A stretch of 64,000 nt of DNA from NCBI GenBank assembly GCA_019351895.1, contig JABBOH010000004.1, positions 1 through 64,000 of the forward strand, in the 5' to 3' direction. Both the position numbers and the translations under genes were made by a program. The notes beneath the pieces are model-generated. The model ran no database searches, was not told the DNA's origin, and worked only from the letters and a program-made list of their open reading frames with translations. This DNA is from Pseudomonadota bacterium. Lineage in GTDB: Bacteria; Pseudomonadota; Alphaproteobacteria; Acetobacterales; Acetobacteraceae. Position 1 is the first letter of the stretch. Each line of letters opens with the position of its first letter. Positions 43,456-52,348 of the stretch are shown one piece after another.

Positions 43456-44334
43456 ATGTTCGGCAAGCTCGAATACCTGATCGCGCTGGCGCGAGAGCGC
43501 AACTTCAGCCGTGCGGCCGAGGTCTGCGGCGTCACCCAACCTACATTCTCGGCCGGCATCCGCGCGCTGGAGGAAGAGATGGGGATGCCGCTCGTGCTGC
43601 GCTCCTCCCGCTTTCTCGGCTTCACACCGGAAGGCGAGCGCTTGCTCGTCTGGGCGCGGCGCATCGTGGGCGATATCCAGGCGATGCGGGCCGATGTCAC
43701 CTCAATCCGCCGCGGCCTGACGGGGCATTTGCGCATCGCCGCCATCCCGACCGCCCTTGCCGTCGTCAGCCAGTTGACCACGCCCTACCGGGCGCGGCAT
43801 CCGGCGGTGCGTTTCACCATCCTCTCCTGCACCTCGAAGGAGGTTCTCCAGCGCATCGAGAACCTCGAGGTCGATGCCGGCGTCACCTATCTCGACAACG
43901 AGCCGACGGGACACGTGCGCAGCGTCCCGCTTTATCATGAACGCTACCGGCTTCTCACCGAGACAGGTGCGCCGCTCGGTGACCGCGAGCGAGTGACCTG
44001 GGCGGAAGTCGCGCAAATTCCGCTCTGTCTTCTGACGCCCGACATGCAGAACCGCCGTATTCTCGATCGTCTGCTTTCGCGCGCTGGCCCCCTGGCGCAG
44101 CCAACGATGGAGAGCAACTCCATCGTGGCGCTCGCGTCCCATGTGCAGACGGGCGCCTGGGCCTCTGTCCTGCCCGACAAGACGGCGGCGATGTTTGCAT
44201 TGGATGCAAGCCTCCGCTCGATCCCGATCATCGAGCCGGAGGAGGTTCACAGCGTCGGGCTTGTGGTGCCCGACCGGGATCTCTTGCCGCCGATCACGGC
44301 GGCTCTGCTGCTCGAGGCCAAGCGTCAGCTCTGA
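43456..44334 (+). CDS. fdsR: LysR-family regulator, FdsR-like
   Basis: A 292-residue LTTR. The HTH is RNFSRAAEVCGVTQPTFSAGIRALEEEMG, followed by RSSRFLGFTPEGERLLVWARRIVGD. The effector domain has HLRIAAIPTALAVVSQLTTPYRARHPAVRF and LEVDAGVTYLDNEP, closely matching the regulators that accompany fds operons in Cupriavidus and relatives, as I recall them. It converges on the fds operon and probably controls it through the GATAG-N7-CTATC site at 50435. A small dyad (CCAGAC at 43433, GTCTGG at 43444) lies just before the start codon. The gene symbol is inferred from resemblance and location. Confidence 0.8.
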   Translation: MFGKLEYLIALARERNFSRAAEVCGVTQPTFSAGIRALEEEMGMPLVLRSSRFLGFTPEGERLLVWARRIVGDIQAMRADVTSIRRGLTGHLRIAAIPTALAVVSQLTTPYRARHPAVRFTILSCTSKEVLQRIENLEVDAGVTYLDNEPTGHVRSVPLYHERYRLLTETGAPLGDRERVTWAEVAQIPLCLLTPDMQNRRILDRLLSRAGPLAQPTMESNSIVALASHVQTGAWASVLPDKTAAMFALDASLRSIPIIEPEEVHSVGLVVPDRDLLPPITAALLLEAKRQL

Positions 44335-44339
44335 GCGGC

Positions 44340-44353
44340 CTTCCCGCGGGAAG
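44340..44353. repeat. Perfect 14-base palindrome between fdsR and the FNT gene
   Basis: CTTCCCGCGGGAAG lies three bases after the fdsR stop in the convergent gap of 55 bases. It can fold into a strong RNA hairpin on either strand but lacks a U tract, so it may slow or pause transcripts rather than terminate them cleanly. Confidence 0.5.
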
Positions 44354-44389
44354 CCGGGACCACCCCCCAAGCCCCAGCTTCCGGCGTCC

Positions 44390-45232
44390 CTACTCGGCGG
44401 GCGCGGCGCGGTACGCATCCGGTTCGGCCGCCGCCGTCGCGCCGTAGCCGGCATAGAGGCCGATCGCGGTGATGAGGATGGCTCCGATCAGGTTGCCGAT
44501 CGTCACGGGAATTTCGTTCCAGATCAGCCACTGCCCGACCGTCACATGGGCGCCGAGCATGATGCCGCCGGGAATGACGAACATGTTGACGACACAGTGC
44601 TCATAGCCTTGCGCGACGAAGGCCATGATCGGCATCCACATCGCAAGGATCTTGCCGATGACCGAGCGGGAGAGCAGCGCCATGACGGCGCCGAGGCTGA
44701 CCATCCAGTTGCAGATGATGCCTTTCACGAGCGCCGTGCCCCAGCCGGCGGCGCCGGCGCTCATGTACGGCACCACCTTGGCGGTCGCGACGGCGACGAG
44801 CTTGGCGCCGACAGGATCAGGCGCCGCCGTGAAGAACTTCGTGCTGCCGAGCGCGAACAGCACTGCGTAGATCAGGCTGCCGACGAGATTGGCGACATAG
44901 ACGAGGACGAGGCCGGAGATGACCTGTCCGCCGGTCAGCCGGCCTGCAAGGCGGGCGTAAGGCAGAAGTGCCGCGTTGCCGGTGAAGAGCTCCAACCCCA
45001 GAAGCACGAGCATGATGAAGCCGACGGGGAAGAACACCGCGCCGACTAGCGTGCTGCCCGAGGCGACGACCGCCGACAAATAAAGCGTCGTGGTAAATCC
45101 GAGAAACATTCCCGAAAGAATGCCGGTGACGATGATCGTCTTCGCCGGCAGATTGGCTTTGTTGGTTCCTGCGTCCGACATCGCCGCAGCCAGTGCCGAT
45201 GGTCTGAGCCAGTCCACGTTTGTCGTCTCCAC
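44390..45232 (-). CDS. Formate/nitrite transporter (FocA/NirC-like channel)
   Basis: A 280-residue FNT channel with six hydrophobic segments. Conserved blocks are GFTTTLYLSAVVASG, LGLELFTGNAALLPYA, the GIICNWMVSLGAVMALLSRSVIGKI segment and GYEHCVVNMFVIPGGIMLG holding the central histidine of the pore. The start is GTG 45232 with a GGGAGA upstream; it begins VETTNVDWLRPSALAAAMSDAG. As the last gene of fdsGBAD it very likely passes formate to or from the cytosolic dehydrogenase; nitrite is a weaker option. Confidence 0.9.
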   Translation of the reverse strand: METTNVDWLRPSALAAAMSDAGTNKANLPAKTIIVTGILSGMFLGFTTTLYLSAVVASGSTLVGAVFFPVGFIMLVLLGLELFTGNAALLPYARLAGRLTGGQVISGLVLVYVANLVGSLIYAVLFALGSTKFFTAAPDPVGAKLVAVATAKVVPYMSAGAAGWGTALVKGIICNWMVSLGAVMALLSRSVIGKILAMWMPIMAFVAQGYEHCVVNMFVIPGGIMLGAHVTVGQWLIWNEIPVTIGNLIGAILITAIGLYAGYGATAAAEPDAYRAAPAE

Positions 45233-45272
45233 CCTGCGCGTCTCCCGGACGCCGTTGCTTGAAAAGTCGCCT

Positions 45273-45503
45273 TCAGTCCGCCAGCCGCTTTGCTGCTTCC
45301 AGCGCACAGGGGTCGAGTCCTTGACCGCCGGAAGCCACGATGCCTCGCAGTTTCGCCCGCATGCGCGGGTCCCAGAACTTGCGGATATGCGTCTCCACGC
45401 CGCTCACCGCTTCATCGCTTGGCTGAGATGCAAAAAAACGCGCAATCTGATTTGCCATGGTGACGAGCTTGGTATCGCCCGCGGCATGCGACTGGGCGCT
45501 CAT
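45273..45503 (-). CDS. fdsD: Formate dehydrogenase subunit delta FdsD
   Basis: A 76-residue protein with the FdsD pattern LVTMANQIARFFASQPSDEAVSGVETHIRKFWDPRMRAKL, then a short acidic-to-neutral tail ending CALEAAKRLAD. FdsD is a small accessory subunit of soluble NAD-dependent molybdenum formate dehydrogenases, thought to help stability or cofactor insertion. Its start overlaps the fdsA stop by four bases. Confidence 0.93.
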   Translation of the reverse strand: MSAQSHAAGDTKLVTMANQIARFFASQPSDEAVSGVETHIRKFWDPRMRAKLRGIVASGGQGLDPCALEAAKRLAD

Positions 45504-48340
45504 TCTGCCGCGACCGCCGCGATCTGGCGGGTCTGCAGCCCCAGCGCCGCATAATCCCGCTGCGCGTCCGTGGGCCCGTTGGACGGCGAAACCTGCACGG
45601 CTGTGACCTTGTATTCAGGGCAGTTCGTCGCCCAATCCGAGTAGTCCGTTGTCACCACATTCGCCATCGTCATCGGATGGTGGAACGTTGTATACACAAC
45701 GCCCGGCGCCACCCGGTCCGTCAGCTTGGCGCGCAGCGATGTCTCGCCCGCCCGGCTTGCAAGCTTTACCCACTGGCCTTCGATGATCCCGCGGTTTTCG
45801 GCGTCGTGAGGATGGATTTCCAGCACATCCTCCTGGTGCCAGGCGGTGTTCTCGGTGCGTCGGGTCTGCGCGCCGACGTTGTACTGCGACAGGATGCGCC
45901 CGGTGGTGAGCAGCAGCGGGAAACGCGGTCCGACCTTCTCGTCGGTCGGCACATACTCGGTGATGAAGAAGCGCCCGCGTCCGCGAACGAAGCCCGTCTC
46001 GTGCATGATCGGCGTGCCTTCCGGCGCCGCGTCGTTGCAGGGCCATTGCACCGAGCCGTCACGTTCGAGCTTCTCGTAGCTGACGCCGGTGAAGGTCGGG
46101 GTGAGGCGCGCGATCTCGTCCATGATCTCGGACGGATGGGCGTAGTTCATCGGATAGCCGAGAGCGTTGGCGAGCATCTGGGTGATCTGCCAATCCTCAT
46201 AGCCGTTCTTCGGCGCCATCACCTTCCGCACGCGCTGGATGCGGCGCTCGGCATTCGTGAAGGTGCCATCCTTCTCCAGGAAGGTGCTGCCCGGCAGAAA
46301 GACGTGCGCGAACTGCGCCGTCTCGTTGAGGAACAGGTCCTGCACGACGACGCATTCCATTGCCGACAGACCGGCAGTGATATGCCGGATGTCGGGGTCC
46401 GACTGCGCGATGTCCTCGCCCTGGATGTAGATGCCCTTGAAGGTGCCGTCGATTGCCGCATCGAGCATGTTCGGGATGCGCAGTCCTGGCTCGGGGTCCA
46501 TTGAAACACCCCAAGCGCTCTCGAAGAGGTTGCGCACCTCCGGGCTCGAGACGTGGCGATAGCCCGAGAATTCGTGCGGGAAGCTGCCCATGTCGCAGCT
46601 GCCTTGTACGTTGTTCTGTCCCCGCAGCGGATTCACGCCGACGCCCGGACGCCCGATGTTGCCGGTCGCCATGGCGATATTGGCGAGCGCCATCACCGCG
46701 GTCGAGCCCTGGCTGTGCTCGGTGATGCCCAGGCCGTAGTAGATGGCGCCGTTACCGCCCGTGGCGAAGATGCGCGCCGCCTCGCGGATCGTGCCCGCCG
46801 GCACGCCGATGGTCTCGGCCAGGGCCTCGGGGCTGTTGCGGTCCAGCGCCACGAACTCCGCCCACATCGCGAAGGCATCGGGCTCGCAGCGTTCGGCGAC
46901 GAAGCGGTGGTCGACCAGATCCTCGGTCACGATGACATGGGCGAGCGCGGTCAGCACGGCGACGTTCGTGCTCGGGCGGATCGGCAGATGCACGGCGGCG
47001 GCCACATGCGGCGTGCGCACGAGGTCGATGCGGCGGGGATCGATGACGACGAGCTTCGCGCCCTCGCGCAGCCGCTTCTTCATGCGCGACGCGAAGACCG
47101 GGTGGCCGTCGGTCGGGTTCGCGCCGATCAACAGAATGACATCGGTTTCTTCGACGCTGTCGAAATCCTGCGTGCCGGCTGAGGTTCCGAAGGTCTGGCT
47201 GAGGCCGTAGCCGGTCGGCGAGTGACAGACGCGCGCGCATGTATCGACGTTGTTGTTGCCGAAGCCGGCGCGGATGAGTTTCTGGACGAGGAAGGTCTCC
47301 TCATTCGTGCAGCGGGAGGAGGTGATGCCGCCGACCGCGCCACGGCCGTAGCTTGCCTGGATGCGCTTGAACTCGGATGCGGCGTGGCTGATGGCCTCGT
47401 CCCAGCTCACCTCCCGCCAGGGGTCGGTGATCTTCGCGCGGATCATCGGCTTGGTGATGCGGTCGCGATGGGTCGCATAGCCCCAGGCGAAGCGGCCCTT
47501 GATGCAGCTATGGCCGTGATTGGCGCGGCCGTCCTTCCAGGGCACCATGCGCACGACGGTCTCGCCGCGCATCTCCGCCTTGAAGGCGCAACCGACGCCG
47601 CAATAGGCGCAGGTGGTGACGACCGAATGCTCGGGCTGGCCGAGTTCGACCACGGATTTCTCGATCAGCGTCGCCGTCGGGCAGGCCTGCACACAGGCGC
47701 CGCAGGAGACGCATTCCGAGCCCATGAAGCTCTCATCCATGCCGGGCGACACATGGCTGTCGAATCCGCGTCCGCCGATGGTGAGCGCGAAGGTGCCCTG
47801 CACCTCCTCGCAGGCGCGGACGCAACGCGAGCAGACGATGCATTTGCTGGGGTCGAACTGGAAATAGGGGTTCGACAAATCCTTGTCGGCGTCGCAGTGG
47901 TTGACGCCCTCGGTGCCGTAGCGCACTTCGCGCAGGCCGACCGCGCCCGCCATGTCCTGCAGCTCGCAATCACCGTTCGCGCCGCAGGTGAGGCAGTCGA
48001 GCGGATGGTCGGAGATATAGAGTTCCATTACCCCACGGCGCAGTTTCGCAAGCTGAGGGGTTTGCGTGCGCACCACCATACCCTCCGAGACGGGCGTCGT
48101 GCAGGAGGCGGGCGTGCCGGCCCGGCCCTCGATCTCGACGAGGCAGAGCCTGCATGAGCCGAAGGCGTCGAGCGTGTCAGTCGCGCAGAGCTTCGGGATC
48201 TGCGTGCCCATCTCGCTCGCCGCGCGCATGATGGAGGTGCCGGCGGGAACCCGCCGCTCCTGCCCATCGATGGTGACGAGCACCGTCTCCGTGGCGCCCG
48301 AAGGCTTGGTGCCGAAGTCCGGCTCGTGGATCAGGCCCAT
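45500..48340 (-). CDS. fdsA: NAD-dependent formate dehydrogenase catalytic subunit FdsA
   Basis: A 946-residue molybdenum-bis-MGD enzyme oxidising formate to CO2. The N-terminal NuoG-like part has a [2Fe-2S] site (FGSCRLCLVEIEG), then His/Cys and [4Fe-4S] ligands (CLTCGANGDCELQ, CIVCSRCVRACEE, CVSCGACVQACPT, CAYCGVGCAFKAE). The Mo ligand is the cysteine in CARVCHSPTGYGL (around residue 375), a cysteine rather than selenocysteine. Length and cluster number match FdsA of Rhodobacter and Cupriavidus. It starts ten bases after the fdsB stop. No fdsC or fdhD, needed for Mo-cofactor sulfuration, is found in the window. Confidence 0.97.
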   Translation of the reverse strand: MGLIHEPDFGTKPSGATETVLVTIDGQERRVPAGTSIMRAASEMGTQIPKLCATDTLDAFGSCRLCLVEIEGRAGTPASCTTPVSEGMVVRTQTPQLAKLRRGVMELYISDHPLDCLTCGANGDCELQDMAGAVGLREVRYGTEGVNHCDADKDLSNPYFQFDPSKCIVCSRCVRACEEVQGTFALTIGGRGFDSHVSPGMDESFMGSECVSCGACVQACPTATLIEKSVVELGQPEHSVVTTCAYCGVGCAFKAEMRGETVVRMVPWKDGRANHGHSCIKGRFAWGYATHRDRITKPMIRAKITDPWREVSWDEAISHAASEFKRIQASYGRGAVGGITSSRCTNEETFLVQKLIRAGFGNNNVDTCARVCHSPTGYGLSQTFGTSAGTQDFDSVEETDVILLIGANPTDGHPVFASRMKKRLREGAKLVVIDPRRIDLVRTPHVAAAVHLPIRPSTNVAVLTALAHVIVTEDLVDHRFVAERCEPDAFAMWAEFVALDRNSPEALAETIGVPAGTIREAARIFATGGNGAIYYGLGITEHSQGSTAVMALANIAMATGNIGRPGVGVNPLRGQNNVQGSCDMGSFPHEFSGYRHVSSPEVRNLFESAWGVSMDPEPGLRIPNMLDAAIDGTFKGIYIQGEDIAQSDPDIRHITAGLSAMECVVVQDLFLNETAQFAHVFLPGSTFLEKDGTFTNAERRIQRVRKVMAPKNGYEDWQITQMLANALGYPMNYAHPSEIMDEIARLTPTFTGVSYEKLERDGSVQWPCNDAAPEGTPIMHETGFVRGRGRFFITEYVPTDEKVGPRFPLLLTTGRILSQYNVGAQTRRTENTAWHQEDVLEIHPHDAENRGIIEGQWVKLASRAGETSLRAKLTDRVAPGVVYTTFHHPMTMANVVTTDYSDWATNCPEYKVTAVQVSPSNGPTDAQRDYAALGLQTRQIAAVAAE

Positions 48341-48350
48341 GACAAGCTCC

Positions 48351-49886
48351 TCATTCGGCCGCCAGCGGTAACGGGGTGGCGCCGAAATCCTCGGGGAAGT
48401 AGGTGAGCGCGCTCATCACCGGGTAGGGCGTGAAGCCGCCCAGCGCGCAGAGCGAGCCGAATTTCAGCGTCTCGCACAGGTCGCGCAGCACGGTGATGTT
48501 CGCCGCCCGGTCGCGGTCGGCGATGATCCGGTCGATCACCTCCGTCCCGCGCGTGGAGCCGATGCGGCACGGCGTGCATTTGCCGCAGCTTTCCAGGGCG
48601 CAGAATTCCATCGCGAAACGCGCCATGCGCGCCATGTCGACCGTATCGTCGAACAGCACGAGCCCGCCATGGCCGACCAGACCACCGGCTGCCGTGAAAG
48701 CCTCGTAGTCATAAGGCGTGCCGAAGAGCGACGGCGGGAAGTAGGCGCCCAGCGGGCCGCCCGCCTGCACCGCGCGGAGCGGCCGGCCGGTCGCCGTCCC
48801 GCCGCCGATATCCTCCACGAGTTCGCCGAGCGTGATGCCGAAGCCGGTCTCGAACAGTCCGCCATGCTTCACGTTGCCGGCGATCTGCACCGGCATCGTG
48901 CCGCGCGAGCGGCCCATGCCGAAATCGGCGTAGGCTTGCGCCCCCTCGGCCAGGATGAATGGGATCGCGGCGAAGGACAGCGTGTTGTTGATCATCGTCG
49001 GCTGGCCGAAAAGGCCGCGCAACGCCGGGATCGGCGGCTTGGCGCGCACCTGCCCGCGCTTGCCCTCGATGCTCTCCAGCAGCGCGGTCTCCTCGCCGCA
49101 TACATAGGCGCCGGCGCCGACCCGCACTTCGAGATCGAAGCTCACCCCGCTCCCAAGGATGTCAGCGCCGAGTAGCCGCTCCTGCCGGGCGGTCGCGATC
49201 GCCTGCTCCATCGCGGCAATGCCGTGCGGGTATTCCGAGCGGATATAGACGAAACCTTTCGTCGCCCCCGTCGCGGCCCCGGCGATCGTCATGCCCTCGA
49301 TCAGCAGGAACGGATCGCCTTCCATTACCATCCGGTCCGCGAAGGTGCCGCTGTCGCCTTCGTCGGCGTTGCACACGATGTATTTCCGAGGGCTGGCGGC
49401 ACGCGCGACGGTGTCCCACTTGATGCCGGTCGGGAACCCGGCGCCACCCCGCCCGCGCAGGCCTGACCGCTTGACCTCATCCACCGTGCCGGCGCCGCCC
49501 AGGGACAGCGCACGCTCCAGACCCTTGTAGCCGCCATGCGCGCGGTAGTCCGCAAGCGACAGCGGATCGGTGATCCCGGCGCGGGCGAAGGTCAGCCGGT
49601 TCTGCCGCTTGAGGAAGGGGATCTCCTCCACGAGCCCCAGCGCGATGGCGGCCGCCCCGCCATCCAGGATGCCTTCGGCATCGGCGACGGTCGCCGGGCC
49701 GTAGCCGATGCGGCCCTGCGGCGTCTCCACCTCCACCAGCGGCTCCAGCCAGAACAGCCCTCGCGAACTGGTGCGCACCAAGGTGAGATCGATGCCCTTC
49801 TCGGCAGCCACGCGGCTAAGCGCCTGGGCCACGCGCTCGGCGCCGACGGCGATGGCCGCGGCGTCACGGGGTACGAAAACCTTCAT
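48351..49886 (-). CDS. fdsB: Formate dehydrogenase beta subunit FdsB (NuoF-like)
   Basis: A 511-residue diaphorase subunit. After an N-terminal thioredoxin-like domain of about 130 residues come the NuoF motifs: GLRGRGGAGFPTGIKWDTVA for NADH/FMN binding, CNADEGDSGTFADR, AGAYVCGEETALLESIEGKRG, and the [4Fe-4S] ligands in ESCGKCTPCRIGSTRG. It passes electrons from FdsA to NAD+. It overlaps the fdsG stop by four bases, starting at 49886. Confidence 0.96.
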   Translation of the reverse strand: MKVFVPRDAAAIAVGAERVAQALSRVAAEKGIDLTLVRTSSRGLFWLEPLVEVETPQGRIGYGPATVADAEGILDGGAAAIALGLVEEIPFLKRQNRLTFARAGITDPLSLADYRAHGGYKGLERALSLGGAGTVDEVKRSGLRGRGGAGFPTGIKWDTVARAASPRKYIVCNADEGDSGTFADRMVMEGDPFLLIEGMTIAGAATGATKGFVYIRSEYPHGIAAMEQAIATARQERLLGADILGSGVSFDLEVRVGAGAYVCGEETALLESIEGKRGQVRAKPPIPALRGLFGQPTMINNTLSFAAIPFILAEGAQAYADFGMGRSRGTMPVQIAGNVKHGGLFETGFGITLGELVEDIGGGTATGRPLRAVQAGGPLGAYFPPSLFGTPYDYEAFTAAGGLVGHGGLVLFDDTVDMARMARFAMEFCALESCGKCTPCRIGSTRGTEVIDRIIADRDRAANITVLRDLCETLKFGSLCALGGFTPYPVMSALTYFPEDFGATPLPLAAE

Positions 49887-50350
49887 GCCGCAGCCGCCAG
49901 TTCGCTAAGCCGTCCGGCATCGAGCCGGCCATGTGGTTCGCCGTCGAGAAGCGCGGCAGGGGCCGTCGCGCAGAGGCCGAGGCAATAGATTGGCTCCACC
50001 GTCAGACGGCCATCGGGCGTGGTGCCGCCCGCATCGAGCCCCAGCTGCGCCAGCAGATCCGCGAATTGGCGGGTCGCTCCCATCGATTGGCAGGCCTCGG
50101 CCTGGCACACGCGCAGAACATGCCGCCCAGCCGGCGCCGCCCGGAAATCGTGGTAGAAGCTGACGACGCCATGAACCTCGGCGCGCGTCAGGTTCAGCCG
50201 TGCCGCGACCATCGGGACGGCCGCTTCCGGCACATGGCCGAACTCACCCTGCAGAGCGTGCAGGATAGGAAGCAGCGGGCCTTCCAGCGCCAGCAGCGGC
50301 CCCATGATCTCCTCGGCGCGGGCCGGATCCCAGGCGCGGTAAGCGTGCAT
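49883..50350 (-). CDS. fdsG: Formate dehydrogenase gamma subunit FdsG (NuoE-like)
   Basis: A 155-residue thioredoxin-like [2Fe-2S] subunit. Ligands are in RVCQAEACQSMGAT and YCLGLCATAPAA, and the helical N-terminal half contains ALQGEFGHVPEAAVPMVAARLNLTRAEVHGVVSFYHDF. It forms part of the NADH module with FdsB. It is the first gene of the fds operon; the operator upstream (50435-50455) lies about 85 bases before its start. Confidence 0.96.
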   Translation of the reverse strand: MHAYRAWDPARAEEIMGPLLALEGPLLPILHALQGEFGHVPEAAVPMVAARLNLTRAEVHGVVSFYHDFRAAPAGRHVLRVCQAEACQSMGATRQFADLLAQLGLDAGGTTPDGRLTVEPIYCLGLCATAPAALLDGEPHGRLDAGRLSELAAAA

Positions 50351-50434
50351 TCTCGTCTCCCCCGCCGTGCCAACGGCTTCGTGATCGCGTCATGCAGGGG
50401 GTAGGATGAAGAAGCAATAAAGTTACCCCGTGCT

Positions 50435-50455
50435 GCGATAGCAAAAATCTATCGC
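50435..50455. promoter_or_regulatory. LysR-type operator upstream of fdsG
   Basis: GCGATAG (50435-50441), seven bases, and CTATCGC (50449-50455) form a perfect inverted repeat, containing the T-N11-A LysR box. It is enclosed by CCCCG (50426-50430) and CGGGG (50455-50459). Its position about 85-105 bases before the fdsG start is where an LTTR recognition site is expected. The regulator is probably the FdsR-like protein encoded at 43456. Confidence 0.65.
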
Positions 50456-50468
50456 GGGGTTCGTGAGG

Positions 50469-51413
50469 TCAGCGCTGCGCGCCCAGGCGCCGGTCGATCA
50501 TCAGGAATACCAGCAGGGTGAGGCCGAAGATGATCTGCCGGCCGTTTTCGCCCATGTTGATCGCGGTCAGCAAGCTCACCAGCACCGTCATCAGGATTGC
50601 GGCGCAGGCGACGCCGCCATAGGGCGCCTTGCCGCCGGCAAGCGTCACGCCGCCGATGGCCGCGACCACGATGCTGGTCAGCACATAGGCGTTGCCGAGC
50701 CCAAGAAATGCCTGACCGACGTAGCCCGTCAGCAGGAAGCCGCCGAGTGCCGCCACGCCGCCGCTCAACATATAGGCCATCACGCGCACCCGGACCGTAT
50801 GCGTGCCACTGAGGCGCGCCGTGACCGGGTTCGCGCCGGTGCGGCAGAGCTGCCGTCCCCAGGCGGAGCGCGACAGGAGCCAGATGGCGATTGCCGCGAT
50901 GCCCGCCCAGATGAGGGCGACGCTCGGGACGCCATAGAGGCTGCGGCCCGCGATCGCCACCAGCCCGGGGCTCGCCGCGTCCGCGGGATGGGCGAGCGAC
51001 ACACCCACGATCAGCCCGCCATCGACGACGCTCGAAAGTGCCAACGTCATGACCAGCGGCGGCACGCCGAGCACCGCGACGCCCATGCCGTTGAGGAGAC
51101 CGACGCCGAGGCCCGCGCCCACGGCGGCGACGGCGCCTACGATCGTCATCGCGTTGCTGCCTGCCATCAAGGCAGCGCCCAGGATGCCGCCGAGCGTTGC
51201 GATGGCGCCCACGGAGAGATCGAGCCCTTGGCCACCAGCGGCGATGACGACCGTCTGGCAAAGGCCGAAAAGGCCGAGGAACGCTGCGATCTTGAGCTGG
51301 TTGGCGATCTGCCCAAGCCCGATGAAGCCGGGCAGCACAAGCTGACCCACCACCAGCAGGGCGATCGTCAGCGCCAGCAGCAAAGCCGGCCGTCCCCAAC
51401 TCGACCCGATCAT
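50469..51413 (-). CDS. Ribose-type ABC transporter permease (RbsC-like), second copy
   Basis: A 314-residue permease with about nine hydrophobic segments and the RbsC family blocks QTVVIAAGGQGLDLSVGAIATLGGILGA, the GVPPLVMTLALSSVVDGG segment, and GGVTLAGGKAPYGGVACAAILMTVL. It starts MIGSSWGRPALLLAL at 51413, overlapping the preceding permease gene by four bases. It is the last gene of the leftward catabolic operon. Two different permeases imply a heterodimeric pore. Confidence 0.9.
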   Translation of the reverse strand: MIGSSWGRPALLLALTIALLVVGQLVLPGFIGLGQIANQLKIAAFLGLFGLCQTVVIAAGGQGLDLSVGAIATLGGILGAALMAGSNAMTIVGAVAAVGAGLGVGLLNGMGVAVLGVPPLVMTLALSSVVDGGLIVGVSLAHPADAASPGLVAIAGRSLYGVPSVALIWAGIAAIAIWLLSRSAWGRQLCRTGANPVTARLSGTHTVRVRVMAYMLSGGVAALGGFLLTGYVGQAFLGLGNAYVLTSIVVAAIGGVTLAGGKAPYGGVACAAILMTVLVSLLTAINMGENGRQIIFGLTLLVFLMIDRRLGAQR

Positions 51414-52348
51414 GCGATGGCCGTCCTTCGTTGCTCGATCACCATGAAGCCGAGCGCCGCCACGATCACGAGCCCTTTGAAGAATTCCTGCCAGATGCTG
51501 GGGATACCGGCGAAGTAGATGACGTTGGCGACGATCCCGAGGACCAGCGCGCCGACCAGCGCGCCCCATGGCGTGCCGCGTCCCCCGGCGAGCGAAATCC
51601 CGCCGATGACGACGGCCGCGACCGAAGTCAGCGTATAGGCGGTGCCCACACCGGCGTCGCCCGACAGCGTCTGCGCCGAAATGGCGATGGCGCCCAATCC
51701 CACCAGCAGCCAGCCCACCAGATAGGCGATGAACTTGACGCCCGCGACCGGGATGCCTGCCTGGAAGGCCGCCACGGGATTGCTGCCGACCGCCACGATA
51801 CGGCGGCCAAGACGATGCCGCCCAATCACTGTCCAGATCAGCATCGCCGCCAGAACGATCAGCAGCGGCACGGGGATGTGGAAGACGGTGTCGGAATAGA
51901 CGTTGCCGATCGTCTCATCGATCGTGCCGCCCGGCTGCGGCACCATCGTCAGCGCGAGCCCGTACCAGACGGCGCCGGTCGCGAAGGTCGCGATCAGCGA
52001 CGGCAGCCCGAACACCGTCACGATCAGCCCGTTGATCGCGCCGAGCGCCAGCGCCAGCAGCAGCGCAAGCCCCATCAGCGCCCAGGGGCCGCCTACGGCG
52101 GAAGCCGGCACCGTCGCCAGGAAGCAGTTGATGAGCGACACGCCCGCGCCAAGTGACAGGTCAAGCTCCCGGCTCAGCACGATGATCGCCTGCGCGAGAC
52201 AGATCAGGATCGTCGGCGTGAAGGTCGAGACGTTGTCCTCAAAGGACAGCATGCTGAAGAAATGGTGCTGCAGCCGGGCGTTGAGCGCGAGCACGACGAC
52301 CAGCATGAGCAGGCTCGGGATGACGCCCGCATGACGAAGCGCCCTCAT
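51410..52348 (-). CDS. Ribose-type ABC transporter permease (RbsC-like), first copy
   Basis: A 312-residue permease, similar in layout to the next gene but with divergent sequence: QAIIVLSRELDLSLGAGVSLINCFLAT, NGLIVTVFGLPSLIATFATGAVWYGLA and IGGISLAGGRGTPWGALVGALVLGIV. It should form the membrane channel with its paralogue. The start at 52348 overlaps the ATPase stop by four bases. Confidence 0.9.
   Translation of the reverse strand: MRALRHAGVIPSLLMLVVVLALNARLQHHFFSMLSFEDNVSTFTPTILICLAQAIIVLSRELDLSLGAGVSLINCFLATVPASAVGGPWALMGLALLLALALGAINGLIVTVFGLPSLIATFATGAVWYGLALTMVPQPGGTIDETIGNVYSDTVFHIPVPLLIVLAAMLIWTVIGRHRLGRRIVAVGSNPVAAFQAGIPVAGVKFIAYLVGWLLVGLGAIAISAQTLSGDAGVGTAYTLTSVAAVVIGGISLAGGRGTPWGALVGALVLGIVANVIYFAGIPSIWQEFFKGLVIVAALGFMVIEQRRTAIA

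Noticed and set aside
43419-43940. Alternative frame of 173 codons over fdsR
   Set aside because: Arg/Gly/Ala-rich translation without motifs; the LysR frame is fully conserved.
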